From: Sulfitobacter sp. HGT1
Lineage (GTDB): Bacteria > Pseudomonadota > Alphaproteobacteria > Rhodobacterales > Rhodobacteraceae
Reading direction: 5' to 3'
NCBI RefSeq assembly: GCF_013282155.1
Contig: NZ_BLWI01000008.1
Coordinates: forward strand, 669,470-733,469
Length of the DNA: 64,000 nt
The notes below the pieces were generated by a model. It was given only the letters and a program-made list of their open reading frames with translations, did not search any database and was not told where the DNA came from. Positions within the stretch are counted from its first letter, which is position 1. Each line of letters opens with the position of its first letter. The position numbers and the translations under genes are program-made. Shown in pieces: positions 54,623 through 63,088 of the stretch.

Positions 54623-55325
54623 TATCCTTTTGGTTCACGGGTCGTGCCACGGCGCTTGGTGCTGGCGCGATCTGATCCCGGCGCTTACCGCGCTTGGTCA
54701 CAGCCCCCGCGCCATTGATCTGCCCAGCCACGGGGCGGATCAAACGCCGGTCAACGACGTCACGCTGGACAGCTACGCCGATGCGGTGCTGGCTGCGTCA
54801 ACGCCTGAAACCGTTGTGCTGGGTCATTCCATGGGCGGCTTTGCCATCAGTGCTGCCGCGCAAAAAGACCCCGATGCCATGGCGCAGCTTATCTATCTAT
54901 GCGCCTATGTGCCCGCCCCCGGTATGACGCTGGCCGACATGCGCAAACAGGCCCCCAGCCAGCCGTTGATGCCAGCGGTGCGCCTGCGCGAGGATGGCAA
55001 AAGCTTTACCCTTGATCCGGCGATGACCGAAGCGTTGTTCTACAACGACTGCCCCGAGGGTGTCGCCGCTTTCGCCAATCCGCAGCTTTGCGCGCAGGCC
55101 GTGGCCCCCACCACCGCCGCCTTGCCCGATACGGCCCGCGCCGACGCCAAGCGGCGCAGCTATATCCGCTGCATGGACGACCGGACCATCCCGCCCGCCT
55201 ATCAGGTGACCATGACCAAGGACTGGCCAAGCGCGGATGTCTATGAGATGTCCACCGGACATTCGCCATTCTTTGCCGACCCCAAGGGTCTGGCGCAGAT
55301 TATTGATACGATTCTCAAGAGGTAA
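54615..55325 (+). CDS. Alpha/beta hydrolase, methylesterase-like
   Basis: 236-residue hydrolase. LLVHGSCHGAWCWRDLIPAL is the start typical of plant MES/SABP2-type and bacterial esterases, the nucleophile Ser is in VLGHSMGGFAISAA, Asp and His in the C-terminal part (MSTGHSPFFADPKGLA). Substrate unknown; an aromatic carboxyl ester is the inference from relatives. Inserted between the pcaD-like and pcaB-like genes; overlaps both closely (8 bp and 3 bp). Confidence 0.87.
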   Translation: MSDILLVHGSCHGAWCWRDLIPALTALGHSPRAIDLPSHGADQTPVNDVTLDSYADAVLAASTPETVVLGHSMGGFAISAAAQKDPDAMAQLIYLCAYVPAPGMTLADMRKQAPSQPLMPAVRLREDGKSFTLDPAMTEALFYNDCPEGVAAFANPQLCAQAVAPTTAALPDTARADAKRRSYIRCMDDRTIPPAYQVTMTKDWPSADVYEMSTGHSPFFADPKGLAQIIDTILKR

Positions 55326-55328
55326 CCC

Positions 55329-56654
55329 ATGGCCGCCAGCGTCTTCGACAGCCCCCTTTATGCGCAGCTTTTCCCGACGGGGGATGCCGGACGCCTGTTT
55401 TCCGACACCGCCGCAATCCGCGCGATGCTGCTGGTCGAAGGGGCGCTGGCCAAGGTGCAAGGCGCGCTTGGGGTGATCCCTGAACTGAGCGCGGCTGCGA
55501 TCCACCGCGCATCGCTGGAAATTCAGGTCGACCCCGGCGCGATTGCCAAGGCGACGGGCGAAAACGGGGTCAGCGTACCGGGGCTGCTGGCGCAGTTTCG
55601 CGCTGAAATGCAAGCGCCCGAATTTGCCCAGCACGTGCATTGGGGGGCAACAAGTCAGGATATCATCGACACCGCGCTAATGCTGCGCCTGCGTCAGGCG
55701 CTTGGGCTGGCAGAGGCCGATTTGCGCGCCATCGTCGCGTCCCTTGCAGCAGCGGCCGAGGCCAATTCGACCCTTCCCCTGCCCGCGCGCACCTATGGGC
55801 AACACGCCACGCCGACCAGTTGGGGCGCGGTACTGGCCGAATGGGGCATGCCGTTGATCGACGCACTTGAGGAGCTTGAAGCCCTGCGTGCCACATCGCT
55901 GTTTGTGTCCCTGTCAGGTGCTGCCGGGACCGGGTCTGCCTTTGGCCCCAAAGCAGCCGAAACGCGGGCGGAACTGGCCAAAGCCCTTGGCCTGCATGAC
56001 CCCAAACGCAGCTGGCACGTGGACCGCGCCCCGATCTTGCGCATCGCCGACTGGCAGGGCCGGGTGATGGCCGCGCTGTCGCATATAGCGCAGTCCATGG
56101 TCGGGCTGACCATGACCGGGATCGAGGAAATCGCCCTTGGCGCGTCGGGTGCATCATCCACCATGCCCCAGAAACAAAACCCCGTCGGCCCGTCCGCGAT
56201 CATCGCGCTTGGCCATCAGTTCACCGGCCAACGCGCCACATTGCAAGCCGCCGCAGCCCATCAGCACCAGCGCGATGGCGGCGCGTGGTTTGCCGAATGG
56301 ATGGCCGTGCCGCAACTGTCCCTGTGCCTTGCATCGGCCCTGCGCCATGCCAAAATTTTGGTGGATGGCGTGGCCCCGCATCCGGTGCGCATGCACAGCG
56401 CCTTGACCGGTGGGTTGGATCTGATCCACGCCGAAGCGTTAAGCTTTGCACTGGCGCAAACCATGTCGCGCCCCGAAGCCCAGGCCATCACCAAGAAACT
56501 GTGCCGCGAAGCGCAGGACAAACAGGTGCCCTTGGGCGATCTGGCCCGCGCGGATTATCCGCAGCTTTCAGCCGACCTGTTCGACCCCACCCATCAAATG
56601 GGCCACGCAATCGCCGATGCAAAGGCATTTGTTGCGCGCGCGCAGGCGCTCTGA
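55329..56654 (+). CDS. pcaB: 3-carboxy-cis,cis-muconate cycloisomerase-like protein
   Basis: 441-residue member of the fumarase/aspartase superfamily. HWGATSQDIIDTALMLRLR is the first conserved region, and the signature GASGASSTMPQKQNPVG (about residue 265-281) carries the mobile Ser loop. Length and the C-terminal domain match PcaB, which forms the lactone that PcaC then decarboxylates. AGAGG precedes the ATG. Lies 3 bp after the esterase gene and 4 bp before the MFS gene. Another argininosuccinate-lyase-like reaction is possible, given the missing pca partners. Confidence 0.87.
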   Translation: MAASVFDSPLYAQLFPTGDAGRLFSDTAAIRAMLLVEGALAKVQGALGVIPELSAAAIHRASLEIQVDPGAIAKATGENGVSVPGLLAQFRAEMQAPEFAQHVHWGATSQDIIDTALMLRLRQALGLAEADLRAIVASLAAAAEANSTLPLPARTYGQHATPTSWGAVLAEWGMPLIDALEELEALRATSLFVSLSGAAGTGSAFGPKAAETRAELAKALGLHDPKRSWHVDRAPILRIADWQGRVMAALSHIAQSMVGLTMTGIEEIALGASGASSTMPQKQNPVGPSAIIALGHQFTGQRATLQAAAAHQHQRDGGAWFAEWMAVPQLSLCLASALRHAKILVDGVAPHPVRMHSALTGGLDLIHAEALSFALAQTMSRPEAQAITKKLCREAQDKQVPLGDLARADYPQLSADLFDPTHQMGHAIADAKAFVARAQAL

Positions 56655-56658
56655 CGCG

Positions 56659-57873
56659 GTGCGACCGGCGGTACTTTTCATCGTCGCGACGGTCATGATC
56701 GATGCCATAGGGATCGGCCTGATCATCCCCGTCATGCCCGACCTGATCGAGGAAGTCCGGTCTGCCAATCTGTCGCAAGCCGCCCTTTGGGGCGGGGTGT
56801 TGGCCACCACATTCGCGGTGATGCAATTTCTGTTCAGCCCCTTGATCGGCAGCCTGTCCGACCGGTTCGGACGCCGCCCGATCCTGCTGGTTTCGCTGAC
56901 TGTGATGACATTGGATTACGTTGTCATGGCACTGGCAGGGTCGATCTGGCTGCTGTTGGTGGGCCGCGTGGTGGGCGGCATTTCAGCCGCCACAGGGGCC
57001 ACCGCCAGCGCCTATATGGCCGATATATCCGCGCCCAAGGACCGCGCGGCACGGTTTGGCCTGATCGGCGCGGGCTTTGGCGCAGGCTTTGTGCTGGGCC
57101 CTGTCGCGGGCGGATTTCTGGCCGAATTCGGCACACGCGCGCCGTTTTGGGCCGCCGCCATACTGGCCGCAAGCAACGTCGCTTTCGGCTGGTTCGTGCT
57201 GAAGGAAACCGTCGACCGCAAGGCAGCACGCCCGTTTTCATGGCGACGCGCCAACCCGTTGGGGGCCGTCAAACATCTGGGTGAATTGCCCGGCATCAAG
57301 CGGCTGCTGTTGGTGTATTTCCTGTACCACCTTGCCTTTGCCGTCTACCCGTCGGTCTGGAGCTATTTCGGCAAGGCGCAATTTGACTGGTCCCCGTCGA
57401 TGATCGGCGGATCACTTGCGCTGTTCGGCTGTGCCATGGCTGTGGTTCAGGCCGGGCTGATCCGCCCTGTGCTGAAACGGTTCGGAGAACGGGGCACCGT
57501 GCTGTTCGGCTATGTCTTTAGCGTGGTGACGTTTTTCCTGATCGCCACGGTGACATCCGGCCCGGTGATTTTGATCCTGACACCAATGGCCGCCCTTGCC
57601 GGCGTGATCCCTGTCGCGCTGCAAGCGATCATGTCGCACTCCGTGGCCCAGAATGCCCAAGGCGAGCTTCAGGGGGTGCTGACCTCGGCATCCGCGCTTG
57701 CGATGGTGATTGCGCCCTTGGTGATGACCAGCACATTTGCGGCCTTCACAGCGCCCGGCGTGGCGGTGTATTTTCCCGGCGCACCGTTTTTGCTGTCGAT
57801 GCTGCTGACCTTAATCGCGGTGTCGGTTTTCATCCGCTGGCGCGGCCCCTCTGCCGACACGACGAAAACATAA
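56659..57873 (+). CDS. MFS transporter, TetA/Tet-like
   Basis: 404-residue 12-helix major facilitator protein. The start GTG at 56659, read as MRPAVLFIVATVMIDAIGIGLI, matches relatives (family members begin with such a hydrophobic helix). Motif A is GSLSDRFGRRPIL in loop 2-3, and VGRVVGGISAATGATASAYMADI is helix 4-5. An ATG at 56617 inside pcaB would give a shorter hydrophobic start with an unlikely basic extension. It could export or import a product or substrate of the operon. Last gene of the operon. Confidence 0.88.
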   Translation: MRPAVLFIVATVMIDAIGIGLIIPVMPDLIEEVRSANLSQAALWGGVLATTFAVMQFLFSPLIGSLSDRFGRRPILLVSLTVMTLDYVVMALAGSIWLLLVGRVVGGISAATGATASAYMADISAPKDRAARFGLIGAGFGAGFVLGPVAGGFLAEFGTRAPFWAAAILAASNVAFGWFVLKETVDRKAARPFSWRRANPLGAVKHLGELPGIKRLLLVYFLYHLAFAVYPSVWSYFGKAQFDWSPSMIGGSLALFGCAMAVVQAGLIRPVLKRFGERGTVLFGYVFSVVTFFLIATVTSGPVILILTPMAALAGVIPVALQAIMSHSVAQNAQGELQGVLTSASALAMVIAPLVMTSTFAAFTAPGVAVYFPGAPFLLSMLLTLIAVSVFIRWRGPSADTTKT

Positions 57874-57930
57874 GGCCGCGGGCAGGTTCAGACTTGCGTC
57901 CCGGGCAAAGCCCCGCCACGCTTGGTTAAG

Positions 57931-58050
57931 GCGGGGGCCAGCCGCCGCACATAGCACCTAGCGGGGGCCATCCCCCACACACGTCAAACAGCGGGGGCCA
58001 GCCCCCACATATAATACCTAGTGGGGGCCAGCCCCCACACCCCCGGGATT
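57931..58050. repeat. Four 30-bp tandem repeats, each with a GC hairpin
   Basis: Four consecutive 30-bp units at 57931, 57961, 57991 and 58021. Each starts GCGGGGGCCA or GTGGGGGCCA and holds the hairpin GGGGGCCAGCCCCC or a near variant; the rest of the unit (ACATATAATACCTA-like) varies. The last unit merges into CCCCCGGGATTTTACTCC before the enolase-superfamily gene. The hairpin core is that of the dispersed 3'-end repeat. Confidence 0.85.
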
Positions 58051-58079
58051 TTACTCCATTTGGAAAAGAAGGCCGCGCC

Positions 58080-59318
58080 ATGAAGCTTCAGGACCTGGAT
58101 GTCATCGTCACCGCGCCCCCTGCTCCGGGATGGGGCGGGCGGTATTGGATATTGGTCAAGCTGACGACGGACACCGGCATCACCGGTTGGGGGGAATGTT
58201 ATGCCTCCTCGGTCGGGCCGGAGGCGATGCGGGCGGTGATCGAAGACGTATTCCAGCGGCACATGCAGGGGCAAAACCCCGAAGATATCGAATTGATGTA
58301 CCGGCGCGTCTATTCGTCAGGCTTTACCCAGCGGCCTGACCTGACGGTGATGGGCGCGTTTTCAGGGCTTGAGATTGCCTGTTGGGACATTTTGGGTAAG
58401 GACCGTGACCGGCCCGTCTATGCGCTGATCGGGGGGCGCATGAACGACCGTGTGCGCGCCTATACCTATCTGTACCCCTTGCCCCACCATGACATTGCCG
58501 CGTTCTGGAATTCGCCCGAAATGGCCGCTGAATCGGCGCTGGATTGTGTCGCGCGGGGCTATACCGCGATCAAGTTCGACCCTGCCGGCCCCTATACCCT
58601 GCGCGGCGGGCATATGCCGGCGATGACCGATATCAGCCAGTCGGTCGCCTTTTGCAAAGCCATCCGCGAGGCCGTGGGCGACAAGGCCGATCTGCTGTTT
58701 GGCACCCACGGGCAGTTCACGACCGCCGGTGCCATCCGGCTGGGCCAGGCCATCGCGCCCTATAGCCCGCTGTGGTACGAAGAGCCGATCCCGCCAGACG
58801 CGGTTGAACAAATGGCCGTCGTGGCCCGCAGCGTTGGCATCCCCATCGCAACCGGAGAGCGCCTGACCACGAAGGCGGAATTCGCGCCTGTTTTGCGGTC
58901 AGGGGCTGCCGCGATTTTGCAGCCCGCTTTGGGCCGCGCCGGTGGTATCTGGGAGGTAAAGAAGATTGCTGCCATGGCTGAGGTTTATAACGCACAGATC
59001 GCGCCACATCTTTATGCCGGTCCGGTGGAATGGGCCGCGAACATACATCTCGCGGTTTCCATCCCCAACATCCTGATGTGCGAATGCATCGAAACACCGT
59101 TCCATGACCAGTTGATCAAAGGCTCCATTCGCGTGAATGACGGGTTTATCGAGGCACCAACCGCCCCCGGCTTGGGGATCGAGGTGGACGAGAGCCTGGC
59201 CCGCGCGCATCCCTACAAAGGCAGCGACCTGCATTTACAGATGCAAGAAGCCCCTTGCGATTACAAGAACGGCAATGCGTTTCAGGGCGGTGCCCCCGTG
59301 GCTCAGCACGAGACATAA
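58080..59318 (+). CDS. Mandelate racemase/muconate lactonizing enzyme family protein (enolase superfamily)
   Basis: 412-residue enzyme with an N-terminal capping domain and a C-terminal barrel. The second metal ligands Glu are seen in WYEEPIPP and ATGERLTTK, HLYAGPVEWAANIHL ends the barrel. The first ligand position, after strand 3, is LLFGTHGQF, with Gly where ManD/GalD relatives have Asp (DxH); His is kept. The substrate is probably a sugar acid, but no named subgroup fits with certainty. Starts 30 bp after the tandem repeats; divergent in stop from the next minus-strand gene. Confidence 0.85.
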   Translation: MKLQDLDVIVTAPPAPGWGGRYWILVKLTTDTGITGWGECYASSVGPEAMRAVIEDVFQRHMQGQNPEDIELMYRRVYSSGFTQRPDLTVMGAFSGLEIACWDILGKDRDRPVYALIGGRMNDRVRAYTYLYPLPHHDIAAFWNSPEMAAESALDCVARGYTAIKFDPAGPYTLRGGHMPAMTDISQSVAFCKAIREAVGDKADLLFGTHGQFTTAGAIRLGQAIAPYSPLWYEEPIPPDAVEQMAVVARSVGIPIATGERLTTKAEFAPVLRSGAAAILQPALGRAGGIWEVKKIAAMAEVYNAQIAPHLYAGPVEWAANIHLAVSIPNILMCECIETPFHDQLIKGSIRVNDGFIEAPTAPGLGIEVDESLARAHPYKGSDLHLQMQEAPCDYKNGNAFQGGAPVAQHET

Positions 59319-59445
59319 GCTTGGGATAGCGCAACGCTAGCGATCAAGATCGGCCCGCTGGCAGCCCGCCCTTTGCCACGAAATGATGGCTAGGGGATAG
59401 GGAAGGCCGGGCCAGACACAGTGCGCATTGTGGCCCGCCTGAGGC

Positions 59446-61626
59446 TCAGTCTCCCAACAACGCCAATGAGGCGGCGACGATCGCCTCGCGTGATGGAAGT
59501 GTCGCGGCATAGGCAGGGCCCGTGGCGATAAAGCTGTCTTCGGCTGTCAGCCGCGCGAAACGGGCGATGCCGCGTTCTTTCATCAACGCCATGACCGCTT
59601 CGGCCTGCCCGCCCGTGCGGCGGCATTCGTCCACGATCAAGGCCGGCCGGTCGCCGATGGCGTCGATGATCGCATCTTCGGCCAGAGGGGCAAGCCAGCG
59701 CATGTCGATGACCCGCACATCCAGCCCTTGTGCGGCAAGATCGGCCTGGGCCTGACGGCTTAGGTAATGGCCATTGCCATAGGTCACGATCGCCAAATCG
59801 CTGCCATTGCCGTGCACGCCGATGTCTTGCAACCCAAGCCGCTGACCTTGATCGGGATAAGACGTCATCCACCCCCCGTCGCCAGCATCCAGCAGATCGC
59901 GCATGGGATAAAGCGCAATGGGTTCGACAAAGACCACAACCCGCTGTTCTTCGCGCGCAAGACGATGTGCTTCGCGCAGCATCATCGCCGCATCTGCACC
60001 GGTTGACGGACAGGCAATAACGATGCCCGGGATGTCCCGCAGAACAGCAAGGGAATTGTCGTTGTGAAAATGCCCGCCGAACCCCTTTTGATATCCCAGC
60101 CCCGCGATGCGCAGCACCATCGGGTTGGTCCACTGGCCATTGCTGAAGAAGGACAAGGTCGCGGCCTCTCCGCGCAACTGGTCTTCGGCATTGTGGAGAT
60201 AGGCCAGAAACTGGATTTCCGGCATCGGGACAAAGCCGTTATGGGCCGCACCGATGGCAAAGCCCAGGATGGACTGTTCGTCAAGCAAGGTATCGATCAC
60301 CCGTGCAGGGCCAAAACGCGATTGCAGCTTTTGCGTGACGCCGTAAACACCGCCCTTGCGGCCGACGTCCTCGCCCATGAGCAGGGTTTCTGGATGGGCC
60401 AGCATCAGATCATGCAGCGCCCAGTTGATGATCTTGGACAGAGGCTGCGGTGTTGCCATCTGGGTCAGTTCACCGCCCATGATTTCGGCGCGTTTTTCGG
60501 CAGACGGTCCATTGGTCGGGGCACAGACCCGCTTTGGCGGGATAATGCTGGCCATCACGCCAGCAGCTGTTTTCAAATGCGGGCGGGTGATAACATCAAC
60601 AACGGCTTCTGCGACGTTGTCCAGTGTGTCAGTATAGATCGCCAACGCCTCGTCCGCGCTTAACGCGCCCGCTTCGATCAACAACCGGACACTGTGCAAC
60701 AGCGGGTCATTGGCCTCGTCAGCCTCGACCTCAGATTTCGGCAGGTAACTTGTCGCAATATCCGCACCGGCATGACCATAAAGCCGAACGGTGCGCAGGT
60801 GCAAAAAGGCGGGCTTGCGATGCTTTCGGACAAAATCCGCCGCCGCTTTGGCAGCCGAATAGGCCGCAAACAGATCCAATCCATCGGCCTCGAAATAGGC
60901 AAGACCCGGACGCGCGGACATAGATGCCTTGATCCAGCCTGTCGGGGTCTTGGTCGAAATGCCAATCCCGTTGTCCTCGCAGACAAACAACAAGGGCAAG
61001 GGCACACCCTGCACGGCAGTCCAACAGGCGGCATTGATGGCACCTTGGGCAGTGGAATGGTTGGCCGAGGCATCCCCGAAACTGCACATCGCAATCCCGT
61101 CATGGGCAAGCAACCGATGCTCGGGCGGATTGCGGCGCGCCAGCCCCAAGGAATGGGCCACGCCGACGGCTTTGGGTAGATGACTGGCGATGGTCGAGGT
61201 TTGCGGCGGGATCATCAGGCGACGGCTGCCCAGCACCTTGTGTCGCCCGCCACTGGTTGGATCATCCATGGAACACGCGAATGACAGCAACATGTCGCGC
61301 AACATATCCTGCCCGCCAACCTGATCGGCCCGTGCAATCTGGAACGCCGCATCACGGTAATGCAGAAAAGCGATATCATCGGGGCGCAACGCATGGGCAA
61401 CGGCGGCCATGCCCTCGTGCCCGCTGGACCCGATGGTGTAAAACCCCTGCTTGTTGGCCTGCATCACACGGCTTTGCAAATCCAGCGCGCGTGACAAAAC
61501 CTGCGCACGGTAGAGCCCGACAGCAGCGTCATTGTCCAAACCGGGGGTCACAGCCCTGCCAACAGGAAAATCCCGCGCCGCAACGCGCCGCAAAAAATTT
61601 TCATGAACGATCTGTACGCGGTCCAT
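59446..61626 (-). CDS. Fused 2-oxoacid dehydrogenase E1 (alpha + beta)
   Basis: 726-residue thiamine-diphosphate enzyme in which E1-alpha (about 1-340) and E1-beta (about 390-726) are on one chain. The alpha half has the TPP motif FGDASANHSTAQGAIN...EDNGIGIS; the beta half has LMGEDVGRKGGVYGVT and FFSNGQWTNPMVLRI. Usually these are separate subunits of branched-chain or pyruvate/acetoin-type complexes. No E2 or E3 gene is adjacent. The ATG at 61626 has AAGGTG upstream; a GTG two codons earlier is possible. Substrate is unknown; upstream of gcdH by 154 bp, but transcribed away from it in order (gcdH lies upstream on the same strand). Confidence 0.88.
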   Translation of the reverse strand: MDRVQIVHENFLRRVAARDFPVGRAVTPGLDNDAAVGLYRAQVLSRALDLQSRVMQANKQGFYTIGSSGHEGMAAVAHALRPDDIAFLHYRDAAFQIARADQVGGQDMLRDMLLSFACSMDDPTSGGRHKVLGSRRLMIPPQTSTIASHLPKAVGVAHSLGLARRNPPEHRLLAHDGIAMCSFGDASANHSTAQGAINAACWTAVQGVPLPLLFVCEDNGIGISTKTPTGWIKASMSARPGLAYFEADGLDLFAAYSAAKAAADFVRKHRKPAFLHLRTVRLYGHAGADIATSYLPKSEVEADEANDPLLHSVRLLIEAGALSADEALAIYTDTLDNVAEAVVDVITRPHLKTAAGVMASIIPPKRVCAPTNGPSAEKRAEIMGGELTQMATPQPLSKIINWALHDLMLAHPETLLMGEDVGRKGGVYGVTQKLQSRFGPARVIDTLLDEQSILGFAIGAAHNGFVPMPEIQFLAYLHNAEDQLRGEAATLSFFSNGQWTNPMVLRIAGLGYQKGFGGHFHNDNSLAVLRDIPGIVIACPSTGADAAMMLREAHRLAREEQRVVVFVEPIALYPMRDLLDAGDGGWMTSYPDQGQRLGLQDIGVHGNGSDLAIVTYGNGHYLSRQAQADLAAQGLDVRVIDMRWLAPLAEDAIIDAIGDRPALIVDECRRTGGQAEAVMALMKERGIARFARLTAEDSFIATGPAYAATLPSREAIVAASLALLGD

Positions 61627-61677
61627 AGTCACCTTTCCGACTAAACCAAAGGCACTGCCAAAAGATGCCTCCGGCGG

Positions 61678-61771
61678 GGATATTTAAGAGCCAGAGAAAA
61701 GGGAACCACTTCCTTTATTCTCTGGCTCTCAAATATCCTCGGGGGAGTTTGAGGGGGCAGACAGCCCCCTC
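61678..61771 (-). repeat. Inverted pair of the dispersed repeat with GC hairpin
   Basis: GGATATTTAAGAGCCAGAGAA (61678-61698) and its inverse TTCTCTGGCTCTCAAATATCC (61718-61738) form a 21-bp stem with one mismatch and a 19-base loop. Beside it is a second hairpin, GAGGGGGC-N5-GCCCCCTC (61751-61771). Located after the gcdH stop and before the E1 gene. Confidence 0.8.
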
Positions 61772-61780
61772 ATTGTGTCT

Positions 61781-63004
61781 TTAGAAAAATGCCTGAAGGC
61801 CGGTTTGCGCACGGCCCAGAATCAGCGCATGGACATCATGAGTGCCCTCATAGGTGTTCACCGTCTCGAGGTTCATCATGTGGCGGATCACTTGATATTC
61901 GCCGCTGATGCCGTTCCCGCCATGCATGTCACGCGACATGCGTGCGATGTCCAGGGCCTTGCCGCAGTTGTTGCGTTTCACGATCGAGATCATCTCGGGG
62001 GCGGCATTGGCTTGGTCCATCAGGCGGCCTACCTGCAGGGACGCTTGCAGGCCAAGCGAGATTTCGGTCATCATGTCGGCCAGCTTTTTCTGGAACAGCT
62101 GGGTTTGTGCCAGTGGCTTGTTGAACTGCTTGCGGTCCAGCCCGTATTGGCGCGACGCGTGCCAGCAGAACTCGGCCGAGCCCAGAACACCCCAGCTGAT
62201 GCCATAGCGGGCGCGGTTCAGACAGCCGAACGGGCCTTTCAGGCCTTCCACATGGGGCAGCAACGCATCGTCGCCGACTTCGACGTTGTCCATCACGATC
62301 TCGCCGGTGATCGAGGCGCGCAGGGACAGTTTGTTGCCGATCTTTGGTGCGGAGAGGCCCTTCATCCCCTTTTCAAGGATAAAGCCGCGGATTTTGCCGC
62401 CGTGCTCTTCGGACTTTGCCCAGACCACAAAAACATCGGCGATGGGCGCGTTCGAAATCCACATCTTGGACCCGATCAGCTTGTAGCCGTTTGCCGTTTT
62501 CACCGCGCGGGTTTTCATGCCAGCAGGGTCGGATCCGGCGTCAGGTTCGGTCAGGCCGAAACAGCCGATGAATTCACCGCTTGCCAGTTTGGGCAGGTAT
62601 TTCTTGCGTTGTGCCTCAGAGCCGTAGGCATAGATCGGGTACATCACCAGGCTGGATTGCACGGACATCATCGACCGGTATCCGCTGTCCACGCGTTCGA
62701 CTTCGCGCGCGACCAGGCCGTAGGACACATAGTTGCCGCCCAGCCCGCCGTATTCTTCGGGGACAGTGACGCCCAACAGGCCCATATCGCCCATTTCCTT
62801 GAAAATCGCAGGGTCCGTGCTTTCGTTTGCAAAGGCGTCGATCACGCGCGGTTGCAGTTTTTCCTGCGCATAGGCGCGCGCACTTTCCTGAATCATGCGT
62901 TCGTCTTCGGTCAGCTGGTCTGCCAGACGGAACGGGTCTGTCCAGTCAAAGCTGCTCATGTTCGGGGCGTCTTTGGCCTTGAGAATTGGGGCTTCGGCGT
63001 TCAT
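61781..63004 (-). CDS. gcdH: Glutaryl-CoA dehydrogenase
   Basis: 407-residue FAD acyl-CoA dehydrogenase that oxidises and decarboxylates glutaryl-CoA to crotonyl-CoA in lysine and tryptophan breakdown. [21 protein letters not shown] at the N-terminus, [14 protein letters not shown] and the catalytic Glu in [11 protein letters not shown] are diagnostic, and [15 protein letters not shown] fits GCDH. GGGAGG lies before the ATG at 63004. Divergent from a LysR regulator that probably controls it. Confidence 0.95.
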   Translation of the reverse strand: MNAEAPILKAKDAPNMSSFDWTDPFRLADQLTEDERMIQESARAYAQEKLQPRVIDAFANESTDPAIFKEMGDMGLLGVTVPEEYGGLGGNYVSYGLVAREVERVDSGYRSMMSVQSSLVMYPIYAYGSEAQRKKYLPKLASGEFIGCFGLTEPDAGSDPAGMKTRAVKTANGYKLIGSKMWISNAPIADVFVVWAKSEEHGGKIRGFILEKGMKGLSAPKIGNKLSLRASITGEIVMDNVEVGDDALLPHVEGLKGPFGCLNRARYGISWGVLGSAEFCWHASRQYGLDRKQFNKPLAQTQLFQKKLADMMTEISLGLQASLQVGRLMDQANAAPEMISIVKRNNCGKALDIARMSRDMHGGNGISGEYQVIRHMMNLETVNTYEGTHDVHALILGRAQTGLQAFF

Positions 63005-63088
63005 TGGATATCCTCCCAAAAGGTCTAGATTTGGGCAGAGTATTGCAAAGCCAGCCACGAAATACTATCGCTGCTTTATCCTAGCCTT
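63005..63088. promoter_or_regulatory. gcdH-lysR divergent promoter region
   Basis: 84 bp between divergent genes must hold both promoters and the regulator's site. I could not pick a single T-N11-A box with confidence. Confidence 0.4.

Noticed and set aside
56446..56658. Long N-terminal extension of the MFS gene overlapping pcaB
   Set aside because: Arg/Pro-rich out-of-frame reading of pcaB; the GTG at 56659 gives the family start.
57931..58050. Tandem 30-bp units considered as a CRISPR array
   Set aside because: The units touch without spacers of constant size, the repeated core is a short hairpin and no cas genes are present.
61775..63028. 417-codon plus-strand open frame
   Set aside because: Antisense shadow of gcdH.
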